A stretch of 64,000 bases of DNA from Muribaculaceae bacterium (lineage in GTDB: Bacteria; Bacteroidota; Bacteroidia; Bacteroidales; Muribaculaceae). The stretch is taken from the NCBI GenBank assembly GCA_017621845.1, contig JAGASI010000024.1, forward strand, positions 1-64,000, written 5' to 3'. The position numbers and the translations under genes were made by a program. The notes beneath the pieces were generated by a model. That model saw only the letters and a list, made by a program, of their open reading frames with translations, made no database searches and had not been told where the DNA came from. Numbering within the stretch: the first letter of the stretch is position 1; each line of letters begins with the position of its first letter. Below, piece by piece: positions 35,887 to 45,942 of the stretch.

Positions 35887-37380
35887 GTGACGCTAAAACA
35901 CATAAATATACAACAACTCGTAACAATCAAAAAGATCCCAAAAAACGTGAAATCAACAATACTTAACCGGTTATATAAAGAATATACAGGAAAGGAAGCC
36001 ACCGGGATAGAGGAATTACCATCATCGGGCTCCAACCGTAGATACTTCCGTCTACTTGGCGAGCCCTGTCTCATCGGAGTTCTGGGTACATGTCTGCCGG
36101 AAAACGAGGCATTCCTATATCTCGCCGACCATTTCAGACAAAAAGGTCTGCCGGTGCCCAAGGTCGTCTCCATCTCTGACGACCGTATGGCCTATCTCCA
36201 GGAGGACCTTGGAGACACGGTACTTTTTAAGGCTATTGAAAAGGGACGTCTCACAGCATCATTCTCCAATGAAGAAAAAGACTTGTTAGTCAAAACCATA
36301 AAACTGTTGCCCGACATACAGTTTGCAGGAGCAGTAGGACTGGATTTCAATATATGTTATCCATCGACTCAGTTTGATGTGCGCTCTATAATGTGGGACC
36401 TCAATTACTTTAAATATTGTTTTCTTAAAGCAACCGGTCTCGAGTTTGACGAGGATAAACTTGAAAATGATTTTCAAGCTATGTCCGAGGTACTGATGCG
36501 TTCCCAATCGAGCACATTTATGTATCGTGATTTCCAGTCACGCAATGTCATGATTGTCGATGGCAATCCGTGGTTTATAGATTTCCAGGGTGGCCGCAAG
36601 GGCCCGTTCTATTATGACGTGGCATCATTTCTGTGGCAAGCTAAAGCCGGATTTCCCCAAAGTCTGCGTAAAGAACTTATAGGCCACTATATCGAAGCCT
36701 TGCGTAAATATAAACCCGTCGACGAGGATTACTTCAACGAGCAACTGAGACAGTTTGTATTGTTCCGCACTCTGCAGGTGCTCGGCGCTTATGGATTTCG
36801 TGGCTATTTTGAGAAAAAGCCCCACTTCATGCAGAGCGTACCTTATGCTATTGCCAATCTTCGCGAACTGCTCAAAGAACCATTCCCCGAGTATCCTTAT
36901 CTCAGTGAACTATTGCATAAGTTGGTAAATCTCAATCAGTTCAGCGATCAGATAAAAAAACGTTCATTGACAGTGAGGGTCATGAGCTTTGCATACAAGA
37001 AAGGTATTCCCGACGATACTACCGGCAATGGTGGCGGATATGTATTTGACTGCCGTGCTATCAACAATCCCGGCAAGTATGAACGCTATAAACCTTTTAC
37101 AGGACTTGATGCCAATGTGATAAAATTCCTTGAAGATGATGGCGAGATTACCGATTTCCTTGCCAACTGCCGGAATCTTGTAGATGCCTCGGTCAAGCGT
37201 TATATGGAACGGGGTTTCACGAGCCTGATGGTAGCTTTTGGTTGTACCGGTGGGCAGCATCGCTCGGTATATAGCGCCCAGCACATGGCTGAGCATATCA
37301 ACAAGCAGTTTAACGTCAAGGTTGAGCTTGTTCATCGTGAGCAGAATATTGAACAAACATTTGAGCCACGCGAAATATAA
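35887..37380 (+). CDS. Kinase (APH-like) fused to a RapZ C-terminal domain
   Basis: A two-domain protein of 497 residues. Residues 25-345 form an aminoglycoside-phosphotransferase-like kinase with SGSNRRYFRL as its first nucleotide-binding strand, YRDFQSRN (213-220, catalytic Asp215) and IDFQGG (metal-binding Asp232), features shared with amino-sugar kinases such as AmgK. Residues 361-490 match the C-terminal domain of RapZ, which binds glucosamine-6-phosphate, with SFAYKKGIP at 367-375, FTGLD at 404-408 and GCTGGQHRSV at 452-461. Start codons are GTG at 35887 or GTG at 35947. The following gene encodes a MurU-like nucleotidyltransferase, so a cell-wall amino-sugar role is likely. Confidence 0.82.
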   Translation: MTLKHINIQQLVTIKKIPKNVKSTILNRLYKEYTGKEATGIEELPSSGSNRRYFRLLGEPCLIGVLGTCLPENEAFLYLADHFRQKGLPVPKVVSISDDRMAYLQEDLGDTVLFKAIEKGRLTASFSNEEKDLLVKTIKLLPDIQFAGAVGLDFNICYPSTQFDVRSIMWDLNYFKYCFLKATGLEFDEDKLENDFQAMSEVLMRSQSSTFMYRDFQSRNVMIVDGNPWFIDFQGGRKGPFYYDVASFLWQAKAGFPQSLRKELIGHYIEALRKYKPVDEDYFNEQLRQFVLFRTLQVLGAYGFRGYFEKKPHFMQSVPYAIANLRELLKEPFPEYPYLSELLHKLVNLNQFSDQIKKRSLTVRVMSFAYKKGIPDDTTGNGGGYVFDCRAINNPGKYERYKPFTGLDANVIKFLEDDGEITDFLANCRNLVDASVKRYMERGFTSLMVAFGCTGGQHRSVYSAQHMAEHINKQFNVKVELVHREQNIEQTFEPREI

Positions 37381-37424
37381 AGGATAAAAATTCATCACCT
37401 CTTATTCATCACTTAAAGACAAAA

Positions 37425-38168
37425 ATGAAGGCAATGATATTTGCAGCCGGATTAGGCACACGTCTTAAGCCGTTCACTCTATACCATCCCAAGGCATTGG
37501 TTGATGTGGGGGGGGAACCAATGCTCGGTCGTGTTGCCCGACGGTTGATAGAGGCTGGTGTTGACCATCTGATTATTAATGTTCACCACTTTGCAGACCA
37601 GATTATTGACTATGTGAAAAAATGTGATGGTTTTGGGGTCAATGTTGATATAAGTGACGAGTCGGACTGCCTGCTTGATACCGGTGGCGGTATTTTAGCT
37701 GCCCGACGGTGGCTTGACGGAGACCAACCATTTATTGTCCACAATGCCGATATCCTTTCTGATTTTGACATAAGTGACATGTACAAGCATCATGTAGACT
37801 CGGGTAATCTTTCAACGGTACTGGCCTCATCGCGTCAGACATCACGTTATCTCTATTTTGGCCGCGACAGCTTGACGATGAAGGGATGGGGCAATATTAC
37901 CACCGGTGAGTATAAACCTGCCGGATTTATACCCGGCGAAGACAACCTGAGGCTTGCTTTTGATGGCGTGCATGTGTTAAGCCCCGAAATCTTTCCGTTA
38001 TTGGAAACTTATTGCACAGAACCTAAGTTTTCAATAACACCGTTTTACATAGATGTGTGTAACCGATACCCTATCGGAGCATATATACCACAAGGCGATT
38101 TTCACTGGTACGACGTAGGACGTCCCGAGACACTCGAGGCTGCCCGTCAATATATAGAGCATAATTAA
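37425..38168 (+). CDS. Sugar-1-phosphate nucleotidyltransferase (MurU/HddC-like)
   Basis: A 247-residue enzyme that should activate a sugar-1-phosphate with an NTP. The nucleotide-binding signature AAGLGTRLKP stands at 7-16, followed by the PKALVDVGG block (Lys23-like) and the VHNADIL metal-binding Asp near 107. It starts 44 bases after the kinase/RapZ-C gene. By analogy to AmgK-MurU, the pair may make UDP-MurNAc or a related sugar in cell-wall recycling, but NTP and sugar specificity cannot be read from the sequence. Confidence 0.83.
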   Translation: MKAMIFAAGLGTRLKPFTLYHPKALVDVGGEPMLGRVARRLIEAGVDHLIINVHHFADQIIDYVKKCDGFGVNVDISDESDCLLDTGGGILAARRWLDGDQPFIVHNADILSDFDISDMYKHHVDSGNLSTVLASSRQTSRYLYFGRDSLTMKGWGNITTGEYKPAGFIPGEDNLRLAFDGVHVLSPEIFPLLETYCTEPKFSITPFYIDVCNRYPIGAYIPQGDFHWYDVGRPETLEAARQYIEHN

Positions 38169-38169
38169 A

Positions 38170-38613
38170 ATGACTGAAGAAACTTCCAATATCAAGCAAG
38201 AGCTACTCGACCGCCGATACCTGAGAATGTCAGCAATATGGGCCGAAAATTCTTATTGCCAGCGACGTAAGGTGGGTGCTATCATCGTAAAAGATCAGAT
38301 GATTATCTCTGATGGTTATAATGGAACACCTTCGGGGTTTGAAAACGTGTGTGAGGACCTGTCAGGAATAACAAAGCCCTATGTGTTGCATGCCGAGGCA
38401 AATGCGATTACCAAGGTCTCACGGTCCAACAACTCGAGCGATGGTGCCACGCTTTATGTCACCTCATCACCATGTCTCGAGTGCTCCAAACTTATCATAC
38501 AGGCCGGCATAAAACGTGTCGTTTTCAATGAAATGTATCGGCTCAGTGATGGTATCGATTTGTTGAAACGTGCCGGCATCGAGATAGTTCACATCCCTGA
38601 CTTAAAGCCCTAA
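38170..38613 (+). CDS. dCMP deaminase family protein
   Basis: A 147-residue zinc-dependent deaminase. The zinc site is HAEANAI (His74, proton shuttle Glu76) with PCLEC (Cys102, Cys105). Members convert dCMP to dUMP for thymidylate synthesis; ComE-type proteins are close relatives. Translation starts one base after the upstream stop, indicating an operon with the nucleotidyltransferase gene. Confidence 0.9.
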   Translation: MTEETSNIKQELLDRRYLRMSAIWAENSYCQRRKVGAIIVKDQMIISDGYNGTPSGFENVCEDLSGITKPYVLHAEANAITKVSRSNNSSDGATLYVTSSPCLECSKLIIQAGIKRVVFNEMYRLSDGIDLLKRAGIEIVHIPDLKP

Positions 38614-38675
38614 TTCAAGATAATTTTTAATATAGAGATTAATCATATAATATAGAGAGTCTTATTCTAAAAGAA

Positions 38676-40292
38676 ATGCACGGTTCTTACAAAAAACATT
38701 CTTGGTTGCCGCTGATATTGGCGGTGACATTTGTTGCAGGACTATGGTTGGGATGGTTTATCAACAAGCCCATGGAGATGACTCCGGGACAGAAAAACCT
38801 CCAGAACCTGCTTAACATTATCAAGGATAACTATGTCGACGAGATAGACCTCGACTCGCTCATTGAACGTTCAATACCCGGTATTCTGAGCAACCTTGAT
38901 CCACACTCGTCTTATCTGTCTCCCGAGGACAAACAACAACCCGACGAATTGGAGGGTAGGTTTGGTGGTATTGGAATTCAATTCCAGATTTATAATGATA
39001 CGGTCTGTGTAATCGAATCAATGGTCGGTGGTCCCGCCAATAAGGTTGGTGTCATGGCCGGTGACCGTATACTTTCAGTTGATGGGAAAAATATCGCCGG
39101 TACCGGAATTACCAACGAAGACGTGTTTAAAGTCCTGCGCGGTCAAGCCGGCTCCAACGTTAAGATTACAGTTAAACGTCAGGGTGCTTCAAAGATTCTG
39201 ACATTTGATATCACTCGAGGCAATATCCCTGTCCAGTCTATTGACGCCGCTTATATGCTCGATACTACAACGGGATATATCAAGATAAATAATTTTGGCC
39301 GTTCGACTTATGCTGAGTTTATCAAAAGTATGAATGGCCTCTTGCAACAAGGAGCCTCCAATTATGTCATTGACCTGCGTGGTAATACGGGCGGTTATAT
39401 GGAGCCTGCTATTTTGATGGTTAATGAGTTCTTGCCGGCCAATAAGGTAATTGTCAGCACCAAGGGCCGTAAAGCCGAGGATAACACTACGGTGATGAGC
39501 GACGGTCGTGGACAGTTTAAAGATGCATCTCTGGTTGTCTTGACCGACGAGGCGACAGCAAGCTCGTCTGAAATTTTCTCCGGAGCTATTCAAGACAATG
39601 ACCGGGGATTGATCATCGGCCGGCGCACCTTTGGCAAAGGCCTTGTCCAGCGCCCCATATCTCTCCCCAATGGAGGTGAGATACGTCTGACTGTCCAACG
39701 TTATTATACTCCATCGGGACGTTCGATACAGAAAGATTATGTCCCCGGCAAGAATACCCAGTATGAGTTGGAGATATATGAGCGCTACAAAAGTGGCGAA
39801 ATGATTTCGATAGACAGTGTTAAACTTGACAAGAAACATATATTCAAGACCGCTTCGGGGCGTGAGGTATATGGTGGTGGTGGTATTATGCCCGACATAT
39901 ATATGCCTACCGATACAACCGCGTTTACCGGGTATTTTGTCAATGCCTATAATGATGGCCTGTTTCAGAAATTTGCCTATGAATTCTGTGATCTCAACCG
40001 TGGTGATCTTAAAGATGTCAAGAATCTCAAGGAGTTGCTGTCACGACTCCCCGCCGATAATGTTCTGTTAAGCTCATTTGTGGCATTTGCTGTTCAGAAT
40101 GGACATCCTGCCCGATGGTATTATATCAACATATCCCAGCGTTTGATTGTTGGACAACTGAAGGCATTGATTGCCCGAGATGTACTCGGTATACCGGCTT
40201 ACTTTGAAGTCATCAATGGAGATGATGTTAATGTCAAAAAAGCTATTGAGGTTATACATAATGGTAAAGCCCGGTCCCCAATACGTCCTTAA
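38676..40292 (+). CDS. S41-family C-terminal processing protease (CtpA-like)
   Basis: A 538-residue periplasmic protease anchored by an N-terminal segment (about 10-30). A PDZ domain spans about 95-175 (GRFGGIGIQF, VGVMAGDRILSVDG), followed by the peptidase domain with the nucleophile in TASSSEI (294-300) and the general base Lys321 in FGKGLVQ. The C-terminal region beyond residue 400 extends past the catalytic core. It likely processes or degrades envelope proteins. It follows the deaminase gene after 62 bases. Confidence 0.93.
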   Translation: MHGSYKKHSWLPLILAVTFVAGLWLGWFINKPMEMTPGQKNLQNLLNIIKDNYVDEIDLDSLIERSIPGILSNLDPHSSYLSPEDKQQPDELEGRFGGIGIQFQIYNDTVCVIESMVGGPANKVGVMAGDRILSVDGKNIAGTGITNEDVFKVLRGQAGSNVKITVKRQGASKILTFDITRGNIPVQSIDAAYMLDTTTGYIKINNFGRSTYAEFIKSMNGLLQQGASNYVIDLRGNTGGYMEPAILMVNEFLPANKVIVSTKGRKAEDNTTVMSDGRGQFKDASLVVLTDEATASSSEIFSGAIQDNDRGLIIGRRTFGKGLVQRPISLPNGGEIRLTVQRYYTPSGRSIQKDYVPGKNTQYELEIYERYKSGEMISIDSVKLDKKHIFKTASGREVYGGGGIMPDIYMPTDTTAFTGYFVNAYNDGLFQKFAYEFCDLNRGDLKDVKNLKELLSRLPADNVLLSSFVAFAVQNGHPARWYYINISQRLIVGQLKALIARDVLGIPAYFEVINGDDVNVKKAIEVIHNGKARSPIRP

Positions 40293-40312
40293 CCGTCTAA
40301 AATACAGTAATC

Positions 40313-40858
40313 ATGGATAAACAAACAATAAGGCATCGAATCAAGACTCATAAGTCACTGCTTGACGAGAACGAGAAAAAAAATGCGGCACAGGCTGTTT
40401 TTGAGACGCTCGAGAATACAGCGGCCTTTGTGATGGCCAATCATATACTGGTTTATCACTCGCTTCCCGATGAACTTCCCACCATAGCATTTATTGATAA
40501 ATGGAGTAGCCTCAAAACTTTTTATTTGCCACGGGTCAATGGCATAGACCTTGACATATTGCCATATGATCGTTCTCGTCTGAGTCTTGGAGCGTTTCAT
40601 ATTGAGGAGCCTCAGGGCGATGATATCTGCGATATTGAGAATATAGATATGATTGTAGTCCCGGGGGTGGCGTATGACCGTCATGGCAACCGCGTTGGAC
40701 GTGGTAAAGGATATTATGACCGATTATTGGCACGATCCAAAGCCATTAAGGTGGGTGTGGCTTATGATTTCCAACTCGTTGATGATATTGATGCTGAACC
40801 ACACGATATCAAGGTCGATTTCATTATCACAGATAAAGGTATGTACCGACCTGTTTAA
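40313..40858 (+). CDS. 5-formyltetrahydrofolate cyclo-ligase
   Basis: Converts 5-formyl-THF to 5,10-methenyl-THF with ATP, recycling folate. The 181-residue protein carries the family block VPGVAYDRHGNRVGRGKGYYDRLL (about 122-145), whose glycine-rich part binds ATP. It lies 20 bases after the protease gene and 15 bases before the GNAT gene on the same strand. Confidence 0.94.
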   Translation: MDKQTIRHRIKTHKSLLDENEKKNAAQAVFETLENTAAFVMANHILVYHSLPDELPTIAFIDKWSSLKTFYLPRVNGIDLDILPYDRSRLSLGAFHIEEPQGDDICDIENIDMIVVPGVAYDRHGNRVGRGKGYYDRLLARSKAIKVGVAYDFQLVDDIDAEPHDIKVDFIITDKGMYRPV

Positions 40859-40873
40859 TAGACCGGTTTAATT

Positions 40874-41404
40874 ATGGATTATCTGAAATATTCAGGGGAA
40901 CAATCGGCCGATGGGGCGTCTGTAGTAAAATTATATCGCGCGGCTTTCCCACGTAGCGAGCGACGTCCATGGCCTGATCTTGTCGACAAACTCAGGACTT
41001 CCAACGGTGTTTTTAATCTTGACTGTTGGATGAACTATGGCTCGTTTGTTGGATTTATCAGCTATTGGCTGCTGGATGATGTGGTATATGTCGAGCACTT
41101 TGCTGTAGAAGACCGTTATCGCGGCTGTGGCATGGGGGCTGATATATTGCGATGTTTCAAAGAGCGATTTCCTGACCGGCCCATAGTGCTCGAGGTTGAG
41201 AAACCATTCAGCAACGATATGGCGTCACGTCGCATAGGCTTCTATCGTCGTCATGGATTTGAAGTGGTGTCCACCGAGTATCTTCAACCGCCTTACCATG
41301 AGGATGAGGATATGTTACCACTTGATCTGATGGCAACGGCACCTATCGATGTGCCACGTGTCTCGCGGCTCATTCACACCAATGTTTATGGTGTCGATGA
41401 ATAA
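40874..41404 (+). CDS. GNAT-family N-acetyltransferase
   Basis: A 176-residue acetyltransferase with the acetyl-CoA binding segment VYVEHFAVEDRYRGCGMGADIL (about 75-96, R/Q-x-x-G-x-G/A pattern). The C-terminal FYRRHGFE block is typical. The substrate is unknown. Its stop overlaps the menD start by eight bases, so it is translated together with the menaquinone genes, although no role there is known. Confidence 0.88.
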   Translation: MDYLKYSGEQSADGASVVKLYRAAFPRSERRPWPDLVDKLRTSNGVFNLDCWMNYGSFVGFISYWLLDDVVYVEHFAVEDRYRGCGMGADILRCFKERFPDRPIVLEVEKPFSNDMASRRIGFYRRHGFEVVSTEYLQPPYHEDEDMLPLDLMATAPIDVPRVSRLIHTNVYGVDE

Positions 41405-43118
41405 ATCTCCAGATAATTTTATAAAACCTGTAATCCCATTGAAAACTACTGATAAGTTTAACGTGCAAGCCGTTGTAGAGGGTATGGTAAGCGCCGGCGT
41501 AGAGCATGTTGTCTTGTGTCCGGGTTCGCGCAATGCTCCCTTGCTGATAGCTGTGTCACGTGATGAGCGCCTCAAAAGCGATGTAGTCATTGACGAGCGC
41601 TCAGCGGCGTTTATAGCTTTGGGCATCGCGATACAGACCGAGAGACCGGTGGCCGTGGTATGCACCTCGGGGTCGGCTGTCTTGAACTTTGCGCCGGCAG
41701 TGGCCGAGGCTTATTACAGGCGTGTGCCGTTGATAGTTATCAGTGCCGACCGTCCTGATGAATGGATAGACCAGGATGACAGCCAGACAATCAGACAACG
41801 TGGCATTTTAGATAACATAGTCAAAAAATCATGTCACCTTGATGATATTACTCCCTATGACAGCGTCGCTCGTCATCGCCAGATTATACGTCAGGTAGTC
41901 GATACATTGTATATTGCAAAAGCCGGACCTTCAGGTCCTGTTCATATCAATATTGAGATGGACGAGCCGTTAAATCATGTAAGTGAACCTGTCCAAATTC
42001 CTCTCATATCGATTCATGCCGATATGACAACATGGCCCGAAGAAGAGTTGGCTTTATTGGCTCGTGAGATAAATAATACAAGCCGTGTGATGATTGTATG
42101 CGGCTTCATGTCACCAAATCCGTTGGTCTCTGATTCCCTTAAAAAATTGGCCACGCGTGATAACATTGTCGTGTTGGCCGAAGCACAAGCCAATGTACGT
42201 GCCCCGGGGGTTATTAATAATGTTGATACAGTTCTGCGTGCTGTAAAAAATAAAAGAGATGACTTAGCTCCCGAATTAGTTGTCACCGTCGGCGGTGCAT
42301 TGTTGTCAAGACATGTCAAGACATGGATGAGGACAATCAAGGGGTTGAAGCATTGGCACATCGGAGTGCGTGACATGTCGGTGGACCCGTTCTTGGCGCT
42401 CGTCTCCCGCATTGAGGATAGCCCAATCAATGTATTACCCGACTTAATTTCCGCATTAACTCCCGTGGACAGTGATTATCGTCTTAAATGTCAACAGATG
42501 GCACATGAGATGATAGAGCAGGGACGTCGGTATATAGAGGACTCTCCTTGGAGTGACCTTAAAGCTGTGAGTACTCTTGTTGATAGTCTTGAGCCGAGTA
42601 TTAACGTTCATGTCTCCAATGGAACTGCTATACGTTATGTTCAGTTGTGTGACAGCTCACGATTGGGACGCGTGGAGTGCAACCGTGGTGTCAGTGGAAT
42701 AGATGGCGCCACATCGACAGCCATCGGCAGCTCATCGGTGTACAATGGTACAACATTATTGTTGACCGGAGACATGAGTGCCCAGTATGACATGGGGGCC
42801 TTGGCTTCAACCTTGGTTGACCATCGTTTTAAGATGGCAGTGCTCAATAATGCCGGTGGTGGAATATTCAGGTTTATCGACACCACACGCTCTTTGCCCG
42901 AGCTGGAACGTTGTTTTGCGGCCGATGTTCGTCTGCCCCTCAGACAATTGGCCGAGGGTTTTGGATTTGACTACTTTTGTGCATCTTCGCTTGATGAACT
43001 TGACAGCGTGTTGCCTTCATTCCTCGCACCATCTCTTCGTCCGGCAATTTTAGACTTACAGACACCTCCCGACCTGTCGGCTCGGGTTATTACATCATAT
43101 TTTAAATCTATTGAATAA
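41397..43118 (+). CDS. menD: MenD, SEPHCHC synthase
   Basis: A thiamine-diphosphate enzyme that joins isochorismate and 2-oxoglutarate in menaquinone synthesis. The PYR domain has [10 protein letters not shown] near 36-45 and a conserved Glu in VIDERSAAF; the PP domain carries [12 protein letters not shown] and ending LNNAGGG, the diphosphate-binding signature. The start at ATG 41397 gives 573 residues and overlaps the preceding stop; a longer frame upstream lies within the GNAT gene. It heads menDBCE. Confidence 0.94.
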   Translation: MNKSPDNFIKPVIPLKTTDKFNVQAVVEGMVSAGVEHVVLCPGSRNAPLLIAVSRDERLKSDVVIDERSAAFIALGIAIQTERPVAVVCTSGSAVLNFAPAVAEAYYRRVPLIVISADRPDEWIDQDDSQTIRQRGILDNIVKKSCHLDDITPYDSVARHRQIIRQVVDTLYIAKAGPSGPVHINIEMDEPLNHVSEPVQIPLISIHADMTTWPEEELALLAREINNTSRVMIVCGFMSPNPLVSDSLKKLATRDNIVVLAEAQANVRAPGVINNVDTVLRAVKNKRDDLAPELVVTVGGALLSRHVKTWMRTIKGLKHWHIGVRDMSVDPFLALVSRIEDSPINVLPDLISALTPVDSDYRLKCQQMAHEMIEQGRRYIEDSPWSDLKAVSTLVDSLEPSINVHVSNGTAIRYVQLCDSSRLGRVECNRGVSGIDGATSTAIGSSSVYNGTTLLLTGDMSAQYDMGALASTLVDHRFKMAVLNNAGGGIFRFIDTTRSLPELERCFAADVRLPLRQLAEGFGFDYFCASSLDELDSVLPSFLAPSLRPAILDLQTPPDLSARVITSYFKSIE

Positions 43119-43125
43119 TTACAAT

Positions 43126-43944
43126 ATGCACACTTGGAAAACTATCAAAGAATATTCCGATATCCTATTTGATTTCTATAACGGAATAGCCCGTATCACA
43201 ATCAATCGCCCTGAGGTCTATAATGCTTTCCGTCCTCAGACCAATGCTCAGATACTTGAAGCTCTTGGTTATTGCCGAGACCACTCCGAAGTGAGAGTCG
43301 TGGTGTTGACCGGTGCCGGCGACAAGGCATTCTGCTCGGGAGGTGATCAGAATTATAAGAGCCGTGGTGGCTATCGTGATGCAGACGGGACACCGCGACT
43401 CAATGTCTTGGATATTCATAAAGCTATACGCTCGTTGACCAAGCCGGTCATTGCTATGGTCAATGGCTATGCTATCGGTGGGGGTAATGTGCTACAGGTA
43501 GTGTGTGACCTAACTATCGCGTCAGAGAATGCCCGCTTCGGTCAGACCGGCCCCAAGGTCGGTAGCTTTGACGCCGGGTTCGGGTCGTCTTACCTTGCTC
43601 GCTGTGTAGGTCAGAAGAAGGCGCGTGAGATATGGTTCCTGTGTCGCCAATATACTGCCGCTGAGGCTCTCGAGATGGGCATGATAAATAAGGTGGTGCC
43701 ACTCGAGCGTCTCGAGGATGAGGTCGTCGAGTGGTGTGAGACGATAATGAAGCGTAGCCCATTTGCGATACGTATGGTCAAGCGCGCTTTGAATGCCGAG
43801 TTGGACGGACAGCATGGACTGATGGAATTTGCCGGTGACGCGACATTGATGTATTATCTTATGGACGAGGCTCAGGAAGGTAAAAATGCGTTTCTTGAGA
43901 AACGTGATCCTGATTTCGACCAATTCCCTCAGTTCCCTGGTTAA
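43126..43944 (+). CDS. menB: MenB, 1,4-dihydroxy-2-naphthoyl-CoA synthase
   Basis: A crotonase-fold enzyme that closes the naphthoquinone ring from o-succinylbenzoyl-CoA. The oxyanion-hole motifs AFCSGGDQ (near residue 70) and [10 protein letters not shown] near 112 are present, and the [13 protein letters not shown] segment is specific for MenB. I use the ATG at 43126 (272 residues); an in-frame TTG at 43111 lies inside the menD end. Its stop overlaps the menC start by one base. Confidence 0.96.
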   Translation: MHTWKTIKEYSDILFDFYNGIARITINRPEVYNAFRPQTNAQILEALGYCRDHSEVRVVVLTGAGDKAFCSGGDQNYKSRGGYRDADGTPRLNVLDIHKAIRSLTKPVIAMVNGYAIGGGNVLQVVCDLTIASENARFGQTGPKVGSFDAGFGSSYLARCVGQKKAREIWFLCRQYTAAEALEMGMINKVVPLERLEDEVVEWCETIMKRSPFAIRMVKRALNAELDGQHGLMEFAGDATLMYYLMDEAQEGKNAFLEKRDPDFDQFPQFPG

Positions 43945-45005
43945 TGTCTGAGGTAGACTCTCAACTGGTATTGAAGGCCGTCTATAAACCGTTGCGTCTC
44001 GACTTCAAGTTTGAGGCAGTGACTTCTCGTGCCCGCATGCGTCATAAGGATACTTACCTTGTCAAGCTATACGATCCGGTTAACCCCGAGAGGGTAGGAT
44101 ATGGTGAGTGTGCCCTGTTCAGGGGGCTCAGCGCTGAAGATGATGCGGGCTATGAAAAACGTTTGGCACATGCATGTGAAGACCCGGTGGCATGGCTTAA
44201 AGATAATGCCGGGCGCCGCGACTCATCGATAACATTCGGTATGGAAAGTGCTATATCTAATCTTGGCGGAAATCAGTGTCGTTGGCACTCGGGTGAGGTG
44301 AAAATACCCATCAATGGATTGGTGTGGATGGGAGATCGTGATCTTATGGCCCGGCGTGTCGAGGAAAAGCTCGACCAAGGATTCAAGTGCCTCAAACTTA
44401 AAATAGGCGGTATTGACTTCCGGGACGAACTGGAATTACTCAGGATTATACGTGAAAATTTTCCTGCCGACCGACTCCAGCTCAGGGTTGACGCCAACGG
44501 TGCTTTTACTCCTGACAATGCAATGGACCGTCTCGAGGCTCTGGAACGTTATGACCTGCACTCGATAGAGCAACCGATACGTCAGGGACAATGGAAAGAT
44601 ATGGCATGGCTGTGTCGCGAATCCCCTATCCCCATAGCACTTGATGAGGAGCTGATACCGTTGTCTCTTGACCCGGACAATCGTGAACGTATGCTTGACT
44701 TGGTGATGCCAGCTTATATTATACTCAAGCCATCGTTGTGTGGAGGGTTTGGCGTAGCCGACCGATGGATAGAGATGGCACGGGAGCGAGGTATAGGATG
44801 GTGGGCAACATCGGCCTTGGAGTCTAACATTGGTCTTGACGCTATTGCCCGGTGGCTCGGTGACAAGAATATCCCTGAAAGCGAGATGATGCATCAAGGA
44901 CTTGGTACAGGTATGTTATATCATAATAATATACCATCGCCGGTCATTCAACAGGGACAGTATTTAACATATAATCCTCATGGGACATGGCAGTATGACT
45001 TTTGA
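43944..45005 (+). CDS. menC: MenC, o-succinylbenzoate synthase
   Basis: An enolase-superfamily dehydratase acting on SHCHC. The 353-residue protein has the catalytic Lys pair in CLKLKIGG near 152 and metal ligands in RVDANGAF (Asp near 182), SIEQP and IALDEELI. The start overlaps the menB stop (TAATG), which indicates translational coupling. A dipeptide epimerase function is excluded in practice by the cluster context. Confidence 0.93.
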   Translation: MSEVDSQLVLKAVYKPLRLDFKFEAVTSRARMRHKDTYLVKLYDPVNPERVGYGECALFRGLSAEDDAGYEKRLAHACEDPVAWLKDNAGRRDSSITFGMESAISNLGGNQCRWHSGEVKIPINGLVWMGDRDLMARRVEEKLDQGFKCLKLKIGGIDFRDELELLRIIRENFPADRLQLRVDANGAFTPDNAMDRLEALERYDLHSIEQPIRQGQWKDMAWLCRESPIPIALDEELIPLSLDPDNRERMLDLVMPAYIILKPSLCGGFGVADRWIEMARERGIGWWATSALESNIGLDAIARWLGDKNIPESEMMHQGLGTGMLYHNNIPSPVIQQGQYLTYNPHGTWQYDF

Positions 45006-45942
45006 AGAATTCAGACAGCAGTGGGAAGATAGCCGTGATTTTATAATAGCTCATACTTCGGGATCTACAGGCGTGCCCAAGGAGATACGTCTGCTCAAGG
45101 GTGATATGGTCGCTTCAGCCAAGGCTACCAATCGATTTTTTGGTATTGGTCATAATTCCAGCCTTTTATGTCCGTTGTCATTGGATTATATTGCAGGTAA
45201 AATGATGGCAGTGAGAGCCATAATTGCCGGCTGTGAAGTGAAATTTCAGCCGCCGTCGCGACAGATTGAGGTCAGAAGGTGTGACCTGTTGGCTATTGTC
45301 CCGGTCCAATGTGAGAGCTTCTTACAACAATATACCCCCGATGTCAAAGCAGTGATAATCGGTGGTGCCAGGCTTTCGCCTACGGTATCGACGCGACTCA
45401 TCGAGATGGGGGTCAATGCCTATGAGACCTATGGCATGACTGAGACCTGTTCTCATGTGGCATTAAAAAAAGTAGGGACTCAATATTTTGAGGCAATGCC
45501 CGGAGTGACATTCACGACAGACTCGAGAGGATGCCTTGTGGTGAATGTCCCTGGAATGTCAATCAGGCATGTTGTGACCAATGACATTGTTGATTTAGTA
45601 TCGTCAACTAAGTTTGATTGGATTGGACGTGCTGATTTTGTTATAAACTCAGGAGCAGTCAAAGTTCACCCCGAGCAGATAGAAGCTCAGATGCGCGCTA
45701 CACTTGACCGTGATGTCCCCTTTTATGTTACGGCACGTGAAGATTTCCGCTGGGGACAGCGCCCGATTGTAGTTACTGACGATCGGGATGCTGTCGAGTC
45801 GTTGACCCGGGCCATTTGCGCTATAGATGATAAAGTCAAGCGCCCCGACGGCGTGGTGACCGTCAGGACGCTCATGTATGGTGATAATAGTAAAATCAAA
45901 AGGTTGCCTTTATCAGAATTGGAAGTTATCCAAACTTACTGA
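44995..45942 (+). CDS. menE: MenE, o-succinylbenzoate-CoA ligase (compact form)
   Basis: An AMP-forming ligase that makes o-succinylbenzoyl-CoA. The ATP loop HTSGSTGVPKE is near residue 22, the YGMTETCSH motif near 143, and the GRADFVINSGAVKV hinge near 211. At about 315 residues it is much shorter than typical MenE (450-490), missing most of the large N-terminal domain before the ATP loop, as is usual in Bacteroidetes. The ATG at 44995 overlaps the menC stop by 11 bases. Its 3' end overlaps the convergent regulator gene by 17 bases. Confidence 0.9.
   Translation: MTFEEFRQQWEDSRDFIIAHTSGSTGVPKEIRLLKGDMVASAKATNRFFGIGHNSSLLCPLSLDYIAGKMMAVRAIIAGCEVKFQPPSRQIEVRRCDLLAIVPVQCESFLQQYTPDVKAVIIGGARLSPTVSTRLIEMGVNAYETYGMTETCSHVALKKVGTQYFEAMPGVTFTTDSRGCLVVNVPGMSIRHVVTNDIVDLVSSTKFDWIGRADFVINSGAVKVHPEQIEAQMRATLDRDVPFYVTAREDFRWGQRPIVVTDDRDAVESLTRAICAIDDKVKRPDGVVTVRTLMYGDNSKIKRLPLSELEVIQTY

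Noticed and set aside
39189-39839. A 216-codon frame opposite the CtpA-type protease gene
   Set aside because: Antisense shadow of a well-supported gene; no domain and unusual composition.
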